This document shows positions 24,561 through 33,013 of a stretch of 64,000 bases of DNA, piece by piece. Positions within the stretch are counted from its first letter, which is position 1. Every line of letters starts with the position of its first letter. The translations under genes were made by a program, and so were the position numbers. This DNA comes from Rhodovibrio salinarum DSM 9154. Lineage in GTDB: Bacteria; Pseudomonadota; Alphaproteobacteria; Kiloniellales; Rhodovibrionaceae. The DNA lies in the NCBI RefSeq assembly GCF_000515255.1, contig NZ_KI911559.1, positions 1,566,823 to 1,630,822 on the forward strand. Direction: 5' to 3'. The notes under the pieces were generated by a model. That model was not told where the DNA came from. It saw nothing but the letters and a program-made list of their open reading frames with translations, and ran no database searches.

Positions 24561-27158
24561 ATGAGTGGCCGGCATTCAGATATCCTGCAGTCGTTGATGC
24601 GCTTCCGGGAGAAGCATCGCCTGCTGGTCGACCTATTCCTCTATACCGCGCTCTTTGTCGTTTTACTGGTCAAACTCATTGCGATTGATGCGTTTGATCT
24701 GATGCACGAGTTCACCCGTACGCACGAGCATTGGGAGCTCGACGAAATCATCCTCGCGCTGTGGTGCCTCGCCGTCACAGCGTGCGCTTTTCTTGTTCAG
24801 CGATGGCGCTTCGATCGACGGGAGAAGCGCGCGCTGGAAGCCCGTCACCATGATCTGGAGCGTGCCGTCGAGTCCGCCCCCTATGCGGTCATGATGACCG
24901 ACACCGCGCTCGAGCAGCCGGGTCCGCGCATTTTGTACGTCAATCGCGCGTTCGAGGAGATGACTGGCTGGTCCCGTACCGAAATTCTCGGGCGTACGCC
25001 ACGGGTGCTTCAAGGACCGAAAACCGATCGCCGAGTTCTGGCAACCCTCGCCGCAAACCTGCGTGCGGGGCGGACTTGGCACGGCGAGGCGGTCAACTAC
25101 CGCCGCGATGGCCGCCCGTTCAATATGGCCTGGTCGGTTTCGGCGGTGCGCGCCAGCAGTGGCGAGACGCTGCGCTACATGGCCATCCAGCGGGACGTCA
25201 CCGAGCAGCGGAAGACGCAGGCGGCTCGCGACCATCTCAGCGCTCTGGTCGATCGCCTTATGGAAGCGGCCTCGGAAGGCATTCTCGTCGCTGACAAGGA
25301 CGGCCAGATCGTTCATTTCGGTGCTGGGGCCGAGAAGATATTCGGATGGTCCAGCAGTGAGATTGTTGGCCAGTCGGCGAGTGTTCTGATCCCAGAGCGC
25401 CGGCGTAGCATCTATCCCGACGCCGCCAGCATGTTCGAGCAGAACGTGACGCAGTCGGGCGTTCGGGGCAGGGCGGATAACTTTATCGGCCTTCGCCGCG
25501 ATGGTCAGGAATTCCCTGCTTCGGCCACGATTTCCCACCTGCTTTGCGAGGAGAATCAAGGCTACGCCGTGATTTTGCGCGATCTCACGCAGCAGCGTCT
25601 TGCGGAACGTGCCCTCCGCGAGAGCGAGCGGCGTTTCCGCGCGCTTTTCGACAGGGCATACCAGTCCATTTTCTTGCTCGATATCCAGGGGCGGGTTCGT
25701 GAGTTGAATGCGACGGCGCAGGCCGCCCTTGGTCTATCGTCCGTGGCGCAAGGGGGGATGCCCTTCTGGGACCTGTCGTGGTGGGTCCATCCCGACGACG
25801 CGAAGAGCCGCCTTCAGGACGCGGTTGGCCGGGCCGCCGGAGGCGAGACCGTGCGTGTGGTGATGGCGACATCGAGCCCTGAGGGGACGGAACGTATGCT
25901 CGATTTGTCGCTTAAGCCCGTTCGAGGCGACGATGACGGTGTGACGATGCTGGTCGCAGAAGGGCGTGACGTCACGGAACTGCTGCAGCATCAAGCCGAA
26001 CTGGAACGCAGCGCAGCCCGCATGCGCAACGCCCAGCGCATCGGCCGGATGAACAGTTGGTTCTATGACCCGGTCGAAGATGTTTACTACGTTGATGGCA
26101 GTGAGAATACGCTCTTCGATTTCTCGATTTATGGCGACCGGATTGACGGGCCGGAGGCCAGGAGCTGGACGGCTCCCGAGGATCGCGAGCGGGTTGAGGC
26201 GGCCTTTTGGAACTCCTTGGCGACCGGGTCGGTCTACGACGTTGAACACCGGGTGTGTCTGCCAGGCGGAACATCCGCCGTTGTGCATGTCCGTGCGGAG
26301 GCCATCCGGAAATCGGATGGAACCGTCGAGGGCCTAGTCGGCGTTGCTCAGGATATTACCGAGCAACACAAGACTCAGCAGGAGTTGATCGACGCCCGGA
26401 ACGCCGCCGAGGCCGCCAGTGAGGCGAAGTCCCGGTTTCTCGCGACGATGGGACACGAGCTGCGTACGCCGCTCAACGCCATCAACGGCTTCGCGCAACT
26501 CATGTCCAGTGAGATCTTCGGGCCGATCGGAAACGAGAAGTACACCGAATACGCGCGCCATATCCATGAGAGCGGCGAACATCTTTTAGAAGTCATCAAC
26601 AGTATCCTCGATGTCTCGCGCCTCGAACGGGGAACCTTGGCGCTTGTTGAAGAGACGTTCGCAATTGCCCCGGTTATCGAGAGTGCCGTTGCGTTGCTGC
26701 AGCCCGCTGCTGCGGCCCGGGAGGTGCGGCTCGATGTCCACGTTGCGAATACGAGCATGCTGCGGGCAGACAAGCGTTTGATTAAGCAGGTGATCTTGAA
26801 CCTGGTGAACAACGCCGTGAAGTTCTCTTATCCCGGCGGACGAATCTCGATTGACGGCGCGGTGCGCGATGACGGGGGTTATTTAATTGCCGTGACCGAC
26901 CATGGTGTCGGCATTCCGCAGGAAGCCATGGACAACGTTATGCTGCCGTTCGTCCAGGCGGACGATGCCCTGCATCGCCGTCACGAGGGGATCGGGCTCG
27001 GTCTGTATTTGGTGAAAGCCTTCCTGGATCTGCACGGCGGTCAGGTGCACCTCGAAAGTGTGCCGGATCAGGGGACGCGGGTTACGGTTGTGCTCCCGGC
27101 GTGGCGGGTCCGGACGATCCGGATGGCAGAGACAGTCGAATCTGAATATATCACCTAA
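24561..27158 (+). CDS. Membrane sensor histidine kinase with four PAS domains
   Basis: An 865-residue orphan kinase. Two membrane segments at about residues 21-42 and 62-80 bracket a tiny loop, so sensing is probably cytoplasmic. Four PAS domains follow (about 97-215, 220-345, 350-470 and 480-605), then HisKA with phospho-acceptor His632 in MGHELRTPLNAINGF, and a HATPase with N-box NLVNNAVKFSYPGG, G1 VTDHGVGIP and G2 HEGIGLGLYLVK. There is no receiver domain and no response-regulator gene nearby. PAS1 resembles LOV domains in its LQGPKTD stretch but lacks the flavin-reactive cysteine. The gene's codon use is more relaxed than its neighbours'. Confidence 0.9.
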   Translation: MSGRHSDILQSLMRFREKHRLLVDLFLYTALFVVLLVKLIAIDAFDLMHEFTRTHEHWELDEIILALWCLAVTACAFLVQRWRFDRREKRALEARHHDLERAVESAPYAVMMTDTALEQPGPRILYVNRAFEEMTGWSRTEILGRTPRVLQGPKTDRRVLATLAANLRAGRTWHGEAVNYRRDGRPFNMAWSVSAVRASSGETLRYMAIQRDVTEQRKTQAARDHLSALVDRLMEAASEGILVADKDGQIVHFGAGAEKIFGWSSSEIVGQSASVLIPERRRSIYPDAASMFEQNVTQSGVRGRADNFIGLRRDGQEFPASATISHLLCEENQGYAVILRDLTQQRLAERALRESERRFRALFDRAYQSIFLLDIQGRVRELNATAQAALGLSSVAQGGMPFWDLSWWVHPDDAKSRLQDAVGRAAGGETVRVVMATSSPEGTERMLDLSLKPVRGDDDGVTMLVAEGRDVTELLQHQAELERSAARMRNAQRIGRMNSWFYDPVEDVYYVDGSENTLFDFSIYGDRIDGPEARSWTAPEDRERVEAAFWNSLATGSVYDVEHRVCLPGGTSAVVHVRAEAIRKSDGTVEGLVGVAQDITEQHKTQQELIDARNAAEAASEAKSRFLATMGHELRTPLNAINGFAQLMSSEIFGPIGNEKYTEYARHIHESGEHLLEVINSILDVSRLERGTLALVEETFAIAPVIESAVALLQPAAAAREVRLDVHVANTSMLRADKRLIKQVILNLVNNAVKFSYPGGRISIDGAVRDDGGYLIAVTDHGVGIPQEAMDNVMLPFVQADDALHRRHEGIGLGLYLVKAFLDLHGGQVHLESVPDQGTRVTVVLPAWRVRTIRMAETVESEYIT

Positions 27159-27164
27159 TCTTTG

Positions 27165-27238
27165 GTATATCGCGCCTATTCGTAGCGATATACGCGCCAA
27201 AATATACATCACCCAAATGATATCTAGTAAATAGGCGC
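27165..27238 (+). repeat. Overlapping inverted repeats behind the PAS kinase gene
   Basis: GTATATCGC (27165-27173) pairs with GCGATATAC (27185-27193). The segment GCGCCTATT (27172-27180), which overlaps the end of the first arm and the loop, instead pairs with AATAGGCGC (27230-27238). The two helices are mutually exclusive. There is no U-run, so this is not a standard terminator. It sits between the kinase gene and the Cache-chemoreceptor pair. Confidence 0.5.
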
Positions 27239-27350
27239 ACTTTCGGGGCGGTTACCCTGAAATTTAATCAGTTGATAACGAGCGCATGGTTCACTTGACA
27301 GTGTGTCCAGTTGCAATTCGGGCGCGACCATTAAGTCAAGGAGTAGCACA

Positions 27351-27971
27351 GTGGCCGAGAAACATCGCTCACGAGGGTTGGTAAGAGGGTTGATGTGCGT
27401 CGGCCTTCTTTGCGCGACGGCCGTTGGGGTGCCTTCCGCCCAGGCGGAGGAAATCCCAAAGCGTCTGGTCGAAGAGGTCCAGAGCTGGAGAGATCATCCG
27501 ACTGTCTTGATCACCCTGCGGGATAGGAAAGCCAAGGCAGCCGCGATCAGTCAGGCCGACATCGATGCTTTGGACGCCGAATGGCGGCAGCAGCGGGAGT
27601 CCCAGAAGCGGCCGTTGATCGCCCAGGTCGTGGGGGCGCCGCTGTCGAACTTCCTTCTGCACAAGCAGGTGGAAGCCGGTGGTCAGTTCATCGAGGTCTT
27701 CGTGATGGACGTTCGTGGGCTCAATGCCGGCATCAGCTCGGTCCCCTCGGACTATTGGCAGGGCGACGAGCCCAAGTTCCAGAAGACCTTCGGCGTCGGG
27801 CCCGATGCGGTCTACTTCAACGACGTCGAGGTGAAGGACGGCACCGGACATCGGGCCCAACAGGTCAGTGTCACCGTGACCGATCCCGACACGGGCGAAA
27901 AGCTCGGGGCCATCACCGCCGAAGTCAATCTCGACATCGCGGCCCTTTATGCCCGATCTGCCCAGCGCTGA
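27351..27971 (+). CDS. Secreted Cache-like sensory protein
   Basis: A 206-residue exported protein. The signal peptide covers about residues 1-32 (hydrophobic core LMCVGLLCATAVGV, cleavage after AQA). Residues about 115-200 (FVMDVRGLNAGISSVPSDYW, then QGDEPKFQKTF) resemble a PDC/Cache ligand-binding domain, the type normally fused to receptors; here it has no membrane anchor or output domain. The start is the GTG at 27351 because an ideal AAGGAG lies seven to eight bases upstream. The chemoreceptor gene follows after 42 bases, so it probably delivers a periplasmic signal to that receptor. Confidence 0.7.
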   Translation: MAEKHRSRGLVRGLMCVGLLCATAVGVPSAQAEEIPKRLVEEVQSWRDHPTVLITLRDRKAKAAAISQADIDALDAEWRQQRESQKRPLIAQVVGAPLSNFLLHKQVEAGGQFIEVFVMDVRGLNAGISSVPSDYWQGDEPKFQKTFGVGPDAVYFNDVEVKDGTGHRAQQVSVTVTDPDTGEKLGAITAEVNLDIAALYARSAQR

Positions 27972-28013
27972 GGCGTGGGTACTATTTCCTCTAGGTTGGT
28001 GTGAGCAAGAACC

Positions 28014-29702
28014 ATGCTTGGAAAACTGAGAGACCTTGGCGTCGCGAAGAAGATTCTGCTCGCATTCGGTCTAACTTCCATCGTAACGGCACTGTGCCTC
28101 GCGTTTATTGTGATGCAGATCAACCGTGCGGACCGAATGCAGGCTGAGACCGCGCTTACGATGGAGCGCCTCGACGCCCTTGATGCGATCGGAACGGCCG
28201 TAACCGACCAGCAGAACGGCGTCCGCGGCTTTGTCGCCAGTGGCGACCCGGTTGATCTCGATCCCTACCGCGACGGGCGGGAAACCTATAAGGCTGAGAT
28301 GGCCCATCTGCGCGCCATGGTGCCGGCCGACGATCCGCTTCGCGCGCGCCTCGGCGAGCTCGATCAGGCGATTGCTAAGTGGCGCGCCGAGGCAGCCGAA
28401 CCGCAGATTTCGCTGATGCAGCACCCGGACACGGTGTCGCAAGCCCGTGCGCTTGGGGCGACAGGTGCGGGCGCCGCCGAGATGAACGCGTTTAACACGT
28501 TGCTGACAGATTTGACCGGCGCGGCGGCTACGGCCGTCGAGGACCGCAGCGAAGCGCAGCATACGGCGTTCGTGTGGACATATTTCGCCGCAGCCATCGG
28601 CGGCCTGCTTGCCCTGGCGATCGCCGGGGTGATGGGCGTGTGGCTCTATCGCGGTCTTGGCGGGCCGGTTGTCCGCATGACCGGTGCCATGCGCGCACTT
28701 GCCGATGGCAACAATGCGGCGATCATCCCGGATACCGATCGCCGCGATGAGATCGGTGAGATGGCCCAGGCCGTGGACGTCTTCAAACAGGCGATGGAGC
28801 GCAACGCCGAAATGGCGCGCGAGGCGGCCGAGCAGCAGGAGAAGCAGGCGGCGCGCGGGCGCAAAGTCGAAGAGCTGACGAAGAATTTCGACGCGGCGAT
28901 CGGCGAGCTTCTGAAGACCCTCGATAATTCGACGAACGAACTCTCGACCAGCGCCGACAACATGTCCTCGGTGGCGGAAGAGACGACCCGCCAGTCGACC
29001 TCGGCCGCGTCGGCTGCCGACCAGGCTTCCGCGAACGTCAACGCGGTGGCGAGTGCGACGGAGGAGCTCTCCTCCTCGATCAAGGAGATCAGCCGTCAGG
29101 TCGCGCAGTCGGCGCGCCTTGCCGACGACACCAGCCAGGAGGCGGGTGAGGCGAACACCGTGGTCTCGAAGCTGGACTCCAACGCGCGCGAGATCGGCGA
29201 CGTCGTCCAGTTGATCAACGACATCGCGGAGCAGACCAACCTGCTGGCCCTGAACGCGACGATCGAAGCCGCCCGTGCGGGTGATGCCGGGAAGGGCTTT
29301 GCCGTCGTCGCACAGGAGGTGAAGTCCCTGGCGAATCAGACCTCCAAGGCGACGGAGGAGATTGGTCGGCAGATCAACGGCATGCAGTCGGCGACCTCCT
29401 CCACGGTTTCGGCATTGCAGAAGATCATCACCCGGATCAGCGAGATGCACGAGATCACCACCACCGTCGCCTCGGCTGTGGAGGAGCAGGAAAGCGCCAC
29501 CGGTGAGATCGCCCGCAACGTCGAGCAGGCGGCAGAAGGCGCGAATGAGGTCTCCCGCAATATCTCTGGCGTCAGCGAAGCTGCATCGACCGGAGGCTCG
29601 TCAGCTAATCAAGTCCTGCAAGCGTCGAACGATCTGAAGGCCGAGGCTGAACGCCTCCGCTCGGAAGTCGATACCTTCCTGCAGGAAGTTCGGGCGGCTT
29701 GA
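28014..29702 (+). CDS. Methyl-accepting chemotaxis protein with CHASE3 domain
   Basis: A 562-residue transmembrane chemoreceptor. Membrane segments are at about residues 15-35 and 185-208; between them a helical CHASE3 periplasmic domain carries TDQQNGVRGFVASGDP. A HAMP domain (about 207-262) and the signalling hairpin follow, with the tip [20 protein letters not shown] near residues 401-420. The C-terminus lacks the CheR/CheB-tethering pentapeptide. CHASE3 has no obvious ligand pocket, which fits a partner such as the secreted Cache-like protein encoded just upstream. A strong terminator follows. Confidence 0.92.
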   Translation: MLGKLRDLGVAKKILLAFGLTSIVTALCLAFIVMQINRADRMQAETALTMERLDALDAIGTAVTDQQNGVRGFVASGDPVDLDPYRDGRETYKAEMAHLRAMVPADDPLRARLGELDQAIAKWRAEAAEPQISLMQHPDTVSQARALGATGAGAAEMNAFNTLLTDLTGAAATAVEDRSEAQHTAFVWTYFAAAIGGLLALAIAGVMGVWLYRGLGGPVVRMTGAMRALADGNNAAIIPDTDRRDEIGEMAQAVDVFKQAMERNAEMAREAAEQQEKQAARGRKVEELTKNFDAAIGELLKTLDNSTNELSTSADNMSSVAEETTRQSTSAASAADQASANVNAVASATEELSSSIKEISRQVAQSARLADDTSQEAGEANTVVSKLDSNAREIGDVVQLINDIAEQTNLLALNATIEAARAGDAGKGFAVVAQEVKSLANQTSKATEEIGRQINGMQSATSSTVSALQKIITRISEMHEITTTVASAVEEQESATGEIARNVEQAAEGANEVSRNISGVSEAASTGGSSANQVLQASNDLKAEAERLRSEVDTFLQEVRAA

Positions 29703-29731
29703 TCTAAGCCAAGACCCCGCGATGGAATAGC

Positions 29732-29776
29732 AAGCCTGACGTCGCACTTAAGGTGGCGTCAGGCTTGTCTTTTTTG
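29732..29776 (+). terminator. Intrinsic terminator of the CHASE3 chemoreceptor gene
   Basis: AAGCCTGACGTCGCAC pairs with GTGGCGTCAGGCTT and runs into GTCTTTTTT, 30 bases after the stop. The stem has one mismatched position. Confidence 0.9.
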
Positions 29777-29831
29777 CGCTGACCTCGACGCGCTTATGTC
29801 CTGACCGCCGGCGTGTTGAGGTCGGGCCTTG

Positions 29832-29866
29832 ACCGCGGCTCTATCGACGTTGGCAGAGCCCGCGGT
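29832..29866 (-). terminator. Stem-loop behind hspQ
   Basis: ACCGCGGCTCT (29832-29842) pairs with AGAGCCCGCGGT (29855-29866) with one bulged G. It lies 15 bases beyond the hspQ stop. No U-run follows, so termination is only possible. Confidence 0.4.
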
Positions 29867-29880
29867 GTCGGGTGCACCCT

Positions 29881-30198
29881 TTAATTGACTGCCCGTGTCC
29901 GGGCGTATCGGCCCCCCACGAAGGTATCGAAGAAGTCGCCCAGTTCCGGGTGGTCGACCTGCTGGCCGGTGTCGTCGGGTTCCAGATGGCGTTCGGCGAC
30001 GTAGGTGCGGTGCGTGGCCTCGTGGACCAGCACATGGTACCAGGGCTTGTCTTTGGGCGGCTGGCTGCGGGCCATCACCTGATACCATTGCTCGCTGCCG
30101 CGGAACTCGGGGTCGACGTCGACGATAACCCCGCGGTAGCCGAACTTCGTGTGGTGGATTATCTGGCCCACGTTGAACTTTGCCTGCTGCTCGCTCAT
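29881..30198 (-). CDS. hspQ: Heat shock protein HspQ
   Basis: The 105-residue protein matches HspQ, a small factor that binds hemimethylated oriC DNA in vitro and acts as a specificity enhancer for Lon protease in enterobacteria. Landmarks are KFNVGQIIHHTKFGYRGVIV, the variable-length acidic segment, KDKPWYHVLVHEATHRTYV and ERHLEPDD. The start is the ATG at 30198. It is divergent from the EamA transporter gene across 150 bases. No heat-shock promoter could be identified. Confidence 0.9.
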   Translation of the reverse strand: MSEQQAKFNVGQIIHHTKFGYRGVIVDVDPEFRGSEQWYQVMARSQPPKDKPWYHVLVHEATHRTYVAERHLEPDDTGQQVDHPELGDFFDTFVGGRYARTRAVN

Positions 30199-30348
30199 AC
30201 CTCTTGCCGTTTGCGTTGGGTGTGTGCCGCGTGATCCTTGTCCAGTTCAGGTAGGTGCCGCTCGGTTGCCTTGCCAGATTGCTGGTCCAGACGGTTGCGT
30301 TGCGGCCCCAATCCGCAAGTCCAGTCCACGATCCAGGAGCGACGTGAC

Positions 30349-31245
30349 GTGTCCGCCCTGTCCGACCATGCCAAGGGGCTTGTGATCACAGCCCTGGGTG
30401 TTCTTGTGCTGTCGCCGGACGCGCTGCTGCTGCGTCTGCTCACGGTCGATCCTTTTACGACCGTGTTCTGGCGCGCGCTGTTGATGGGAATCACCTTGGC
30501 ATCGGTGCTGGCGCTGGTCTACCGCGGCCGGGCGGATCGGGCTGTGCGCGCGGTCGGCGGCTGGGGGCTGATCTCCGCGCAGATCTACGCGCTCAACATG
30601 ATCAGCTTCGTTTACTCGATCCATCACACCTCCGCCGCCAACACGCTCGTGATCATCGCTGCCGCGCCGTTGTTCGCCGCGATTCTGAGCCGCGTCTTCC
30701 TGGGCGAGGGCGTGCGCCCGGAAACCTGGGCGGCGACCGTGATCGTGCTGGGCGGCATTGCGGTGGTGTTCTGGGACGGCCTCGCCCAGGGAACCTGGAA
30801 TGGCGACCTGGCCGCGTTGGTGACCGCGCTGTGCCTGGCCAGCAACTTCACCATCCTGCGCCATCGCAAGCACATCGACATGGTCCCGGCGACGGCCCTC
30901 GGTGGCTTCATCGCCGCCGGTGTCCTGTTGCTGATCGGAGCGGCTACGCCAGGGAGCCCGAATGGGCAGGACTGGTTGGTGCTGGCGCTGCTCGGTTTCT
31001 TCGTCGTCCCGGTCGCCTTTGGGCTGATCACGATCGGCCCACGCTACATCACCGCGCCCGAGGTCGGCCTGTTGATGCTGCTGGAAACGGTGCTGGGTCC
31101 GCTGTGGGTTTGGCTCGCGCTGGGCGAGCGGGCGAGCGCGCTGTCTTTGACGGGTGGGGGCATCGTGCTGGTGACGTTGGCGATCTACTTCACCTGGCGC
31201 CTGTACGGGCGGCGCGCCGTTGCGGCTGCGGACTCTTCCGGGTAA
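30349..31245 (+). CDS. EamA/DMT family transporter
   Basis: A 298-residue protein with ten hydrophobic segments in two EamA repeats, of the drug/metabolite transporter superfamily. Typical sequence is seen at VFWRALLMGITLASVLALVY, SANTLVIIAAAPLFAAILSR and PEVGLLMLLETVLGPLWVWL. The substrate is unknown; relatives export amino acids or other small metabolites. I chose the GTG at 30349 because AGGAGC lies eight bases upstream and the first membrane segment follows directly; earlier in-frame starts add an arginine- and cysteine-rich leader. Confidence 0.85.
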   Translation: MSALSDHAKGLVITALGVLVLSPDALLLRLLTVDPFTTVFWRALLMGITLASVLALVYRGRADRAVRAVGGWGLISAQIYALNMISFVYSIHHTSAANTLVIIAAAPLFAAILSRVFLGEGVRPETWAATVIVLGGIAVVFWDGLAQGTWNGDLAALVTALCLASNFTILRHRKHIDMVPATALGGFIAAGVLLLIGAATPGSPNGQDWLVLALLGFFVVPVAFGLITIGPRYITAPEVGLLMLLETVLGPLWVWLALGERASALSLTGGGIVLVTLAIYFTWRLYGRRAVAAADSSG

Positions 31246-31284
31246 ACTACGACATCTGGGGGCGCAAACGGGGGAAGTAACTAA

Positions 31285-32139
31285 ATGACGGCTATCACGC
31301 CATTGCCGCGGGTCGGTGGCCCGCACGTGATCGTGCTCGGCAACGAGAAGGGGGGCTCCGGCAAGTCGACCACCGCGATGCACCTGATCGTGGCGCTATT
31401 GAAGGCCGGCCACAAGGTCGGGGCGGTCGATCTGGATGCCCGTCAGGGCACGCTGTCCCGGCAGGTGGAGAACCGCCGCACCTTCGCCCAGCGTAACGAC
31501 CTGAAGCTTGAACTGCCGGAGTTGCGCACGATCGACCGGGCGCGGGAAGCCGGCACCCGTGCTGACGCGGAAGCGGCCGAACGCGAGGCTCTTTCCGCGG
31601 CGATGGACGATCTGGCGAACTGCGCGTTCGTGGTGATCGATACCCCGGGCAGCGATAGCCATCTTTCGCGCCTTGGCCACACGTTGGCGGACACGCTGGT
31701 CACGCCGCTCAACGACTCCTTCCTCGATCTCGATCTCTTGGCGCGGATCGATCACGACGCGAAGACGATCCTCTCGCCCAGCGTCTACTCCCAGATGGTC
31801 TGGGAGCAGCGTCAGGCACGCGCCCAGGCCGGTGGCCGCCCGATCGACTGGATCGTCATGCGCAACCGCCTGAGCCACCTGGACGCGCGCAACAAACGCG
31901 ACGTCGGCCGTCTCTTGGAACAGTTGGCCAAGCGCATCTCCTTCCGCATCGCACCGGGTTTCGGCGAGCGGGTGATCTTCCGCGAGCTGTTCCCCAAGGG
32001 CCTGACCCTGCTCGACCTGCGTGAGAGCGGAACCGGCGTGAATATGACGATGTCCCACATGACCGCCCGGCAGGAGGTCCGCGCGCTACTCGCGGAGATC
32101 GGTCACGGCACCGAGGCGGCGCTGACGGCCGCGGAGTAG
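31285..32139 (+). CDS. mipZ: Division plane positioning ATPase MipZ
   Basis: A 284-residue ParA-like ATPase that in alphaproteobacteria forms a bipolar gradient and blocks FtsZ assembly away from midcell. The deviant Walker A NEKGGSGKSTTAMHL lies at residues 20-34, switch I DLDARQGTLSRQ follows, and Walker B is FVVIDTPGSDSHLSR. The MipZ-specific SFLDLDLLARID and WIVMRNRLSHLDARNKRDV segments separate it from plasmid ParA. No parB or ftsZ is adjacent. It starts a three-gene run with a VWA and a J-domain protein. Confidence 0.95.
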   Translation: MTAITPLPRVGGPHVIVLGNEKGGSGKSTTAMHLIVALLKAGHKVGAVDLDARQGTLSRQVENRRTFAQRNDLKLELPELRTIDRAREAGTRADAEAAEREALSAAMDDLANCAFVVIDTPGSDSHLSRLGHTLADTLVTPLNDSFLDLDLLARIDHDAKTILSPSVYSQMVWEQRQARAQAGGRPIDWIVMRNRLSHLDARNKRDVGRLLEQLAKRISFRIAPGFGERVIFRELFPKGLTLLDLRESGTGVNMTMSHMTARQEVRALLAEIGHGTEAALTAAE

Positions 32140-32217
32140 GCTGGACCGCTGGACGGTTCCCCCGCGCGCGCCTACCTATCTTCATAAAGGCCAATCGTCA
32201 GCGTGAGGGCCCATCCC

Positions 32218-32958
32218 ATGGCGCGGGATCAGAAGAACCGGCCGGCGACCCGGTCGGACGGCGGCACACCGCAGACCGGCGGGGACAGTTCCGGCGACGT
32301 GCAGGCGTTCCTGGATCAGGTTCGCAGTACACCCACCGTGCGTAAGCCGGGGGAGGTCGGCCGGCTGATCTTCGCCATGGATGCCACCGCCTCGCGCGAG
32401 CCGACCTGGGACCAGGCGATGCACACCCAGGCGGAGATGTTCCAGGAAACCAAGGCGTTGGGCGGGCTGCAGGTGCAGCTCGCCTATTATCGCGGCTTCG
32501 GCGAGTTCGAGGCGAGCGACTGGTACGTGGATGCCGACGCGCTGCTGAAGCGTATGACCGGCGTGCGCTGCTTGGGCGGGCGGACCCAGATCGAGAAGGT
32601 GCTCAAGCACGCCCGCAAGGAGGCGCAGGCGCGGCGGATCAACGCGGTCGTCTTCGTCGGCGACTGTATGGAGGAGGATGTTGATCGCCTCTGTCATCTT
32701 GCGGGCGAGTTAGGGCTTCTGAAGGTGCCGGTGTTCGCCTTCCACGAAGGCCGCGACCCGGCGGCACGTCACGCCTTCGAGCAGATCGCGCGCTTGAGCG
32801 GCGGGGCCTGCTGCGCCTTCGACGCCTCCGCGGCGAAACAGTTGCGCGAGTTACTGGCCGCCGTGGCGGTGTTCGCCGCCGGCGGGCGGCGCGCGCTGGC
32901 CGACTATTCGACGAAGCGCGGCGGCATGGCCAAGCTGCTGACCCATCAGATCAAGTGA
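32218..32958 (+). CDS. VWA-domain protein of unknown function
   Basis: A 246-residue soluble protein whose core is a von Willebrand A fold. The MIDAS-like motif is DATAS (Asp55 to Ser59 in LIFAMDATASREPTW), a variant of D-x-S-x-S; further fold elements are the GGRTQIEKVLKHARKEA segment and VVFVGDCMEEDVDRLC. About 45 low-complexity residues precede it. The ATG at 32218 is chosen for the GAGGG eight bases upstream. It lies 78 bases after mipZ and 55 before the J-domain gene, so the three are probably cotranscribed. Its ligand is unknown. Confidence 0.75.
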   Translation: MARDQKNRPATRSDGGTPQTGGDSSGDVQAFLDQVRSTPTVRKPGEVGRLIFAMDATASREPTWDQAMHTQAEMFQETKALGGLQVQLAYYRGFGEFEASDWYVDADALLKRMTGVRCLGGRTQIEKVLKHARKEAQARRINAVVFVGDCMEEDVDRLCHLAGELGLLKVPVFAFHEGRDPAARHAFEQIARLSGGACCAFDASAAKQLRELLAAVAVFAAGGRRALADYSTKRGGMAKLLTHQIK

Positions 32959-33013
32959 GCCGGCGGTCGGAGACCGTTCGCGCCGCTGACGTCGAACGTT
33001 TAGGGACGCCGTC

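Noticed and set aside
24900..25200. First PAS domain of the kinase as a LOV photoreceptor
   Set aside because: The RVLQGPKTD stretch resembles the LOV core, but the reactive cysteine is replaced (TPRVLQG instead of NCRFLQG), so a classical flavin photocycle is not supported.
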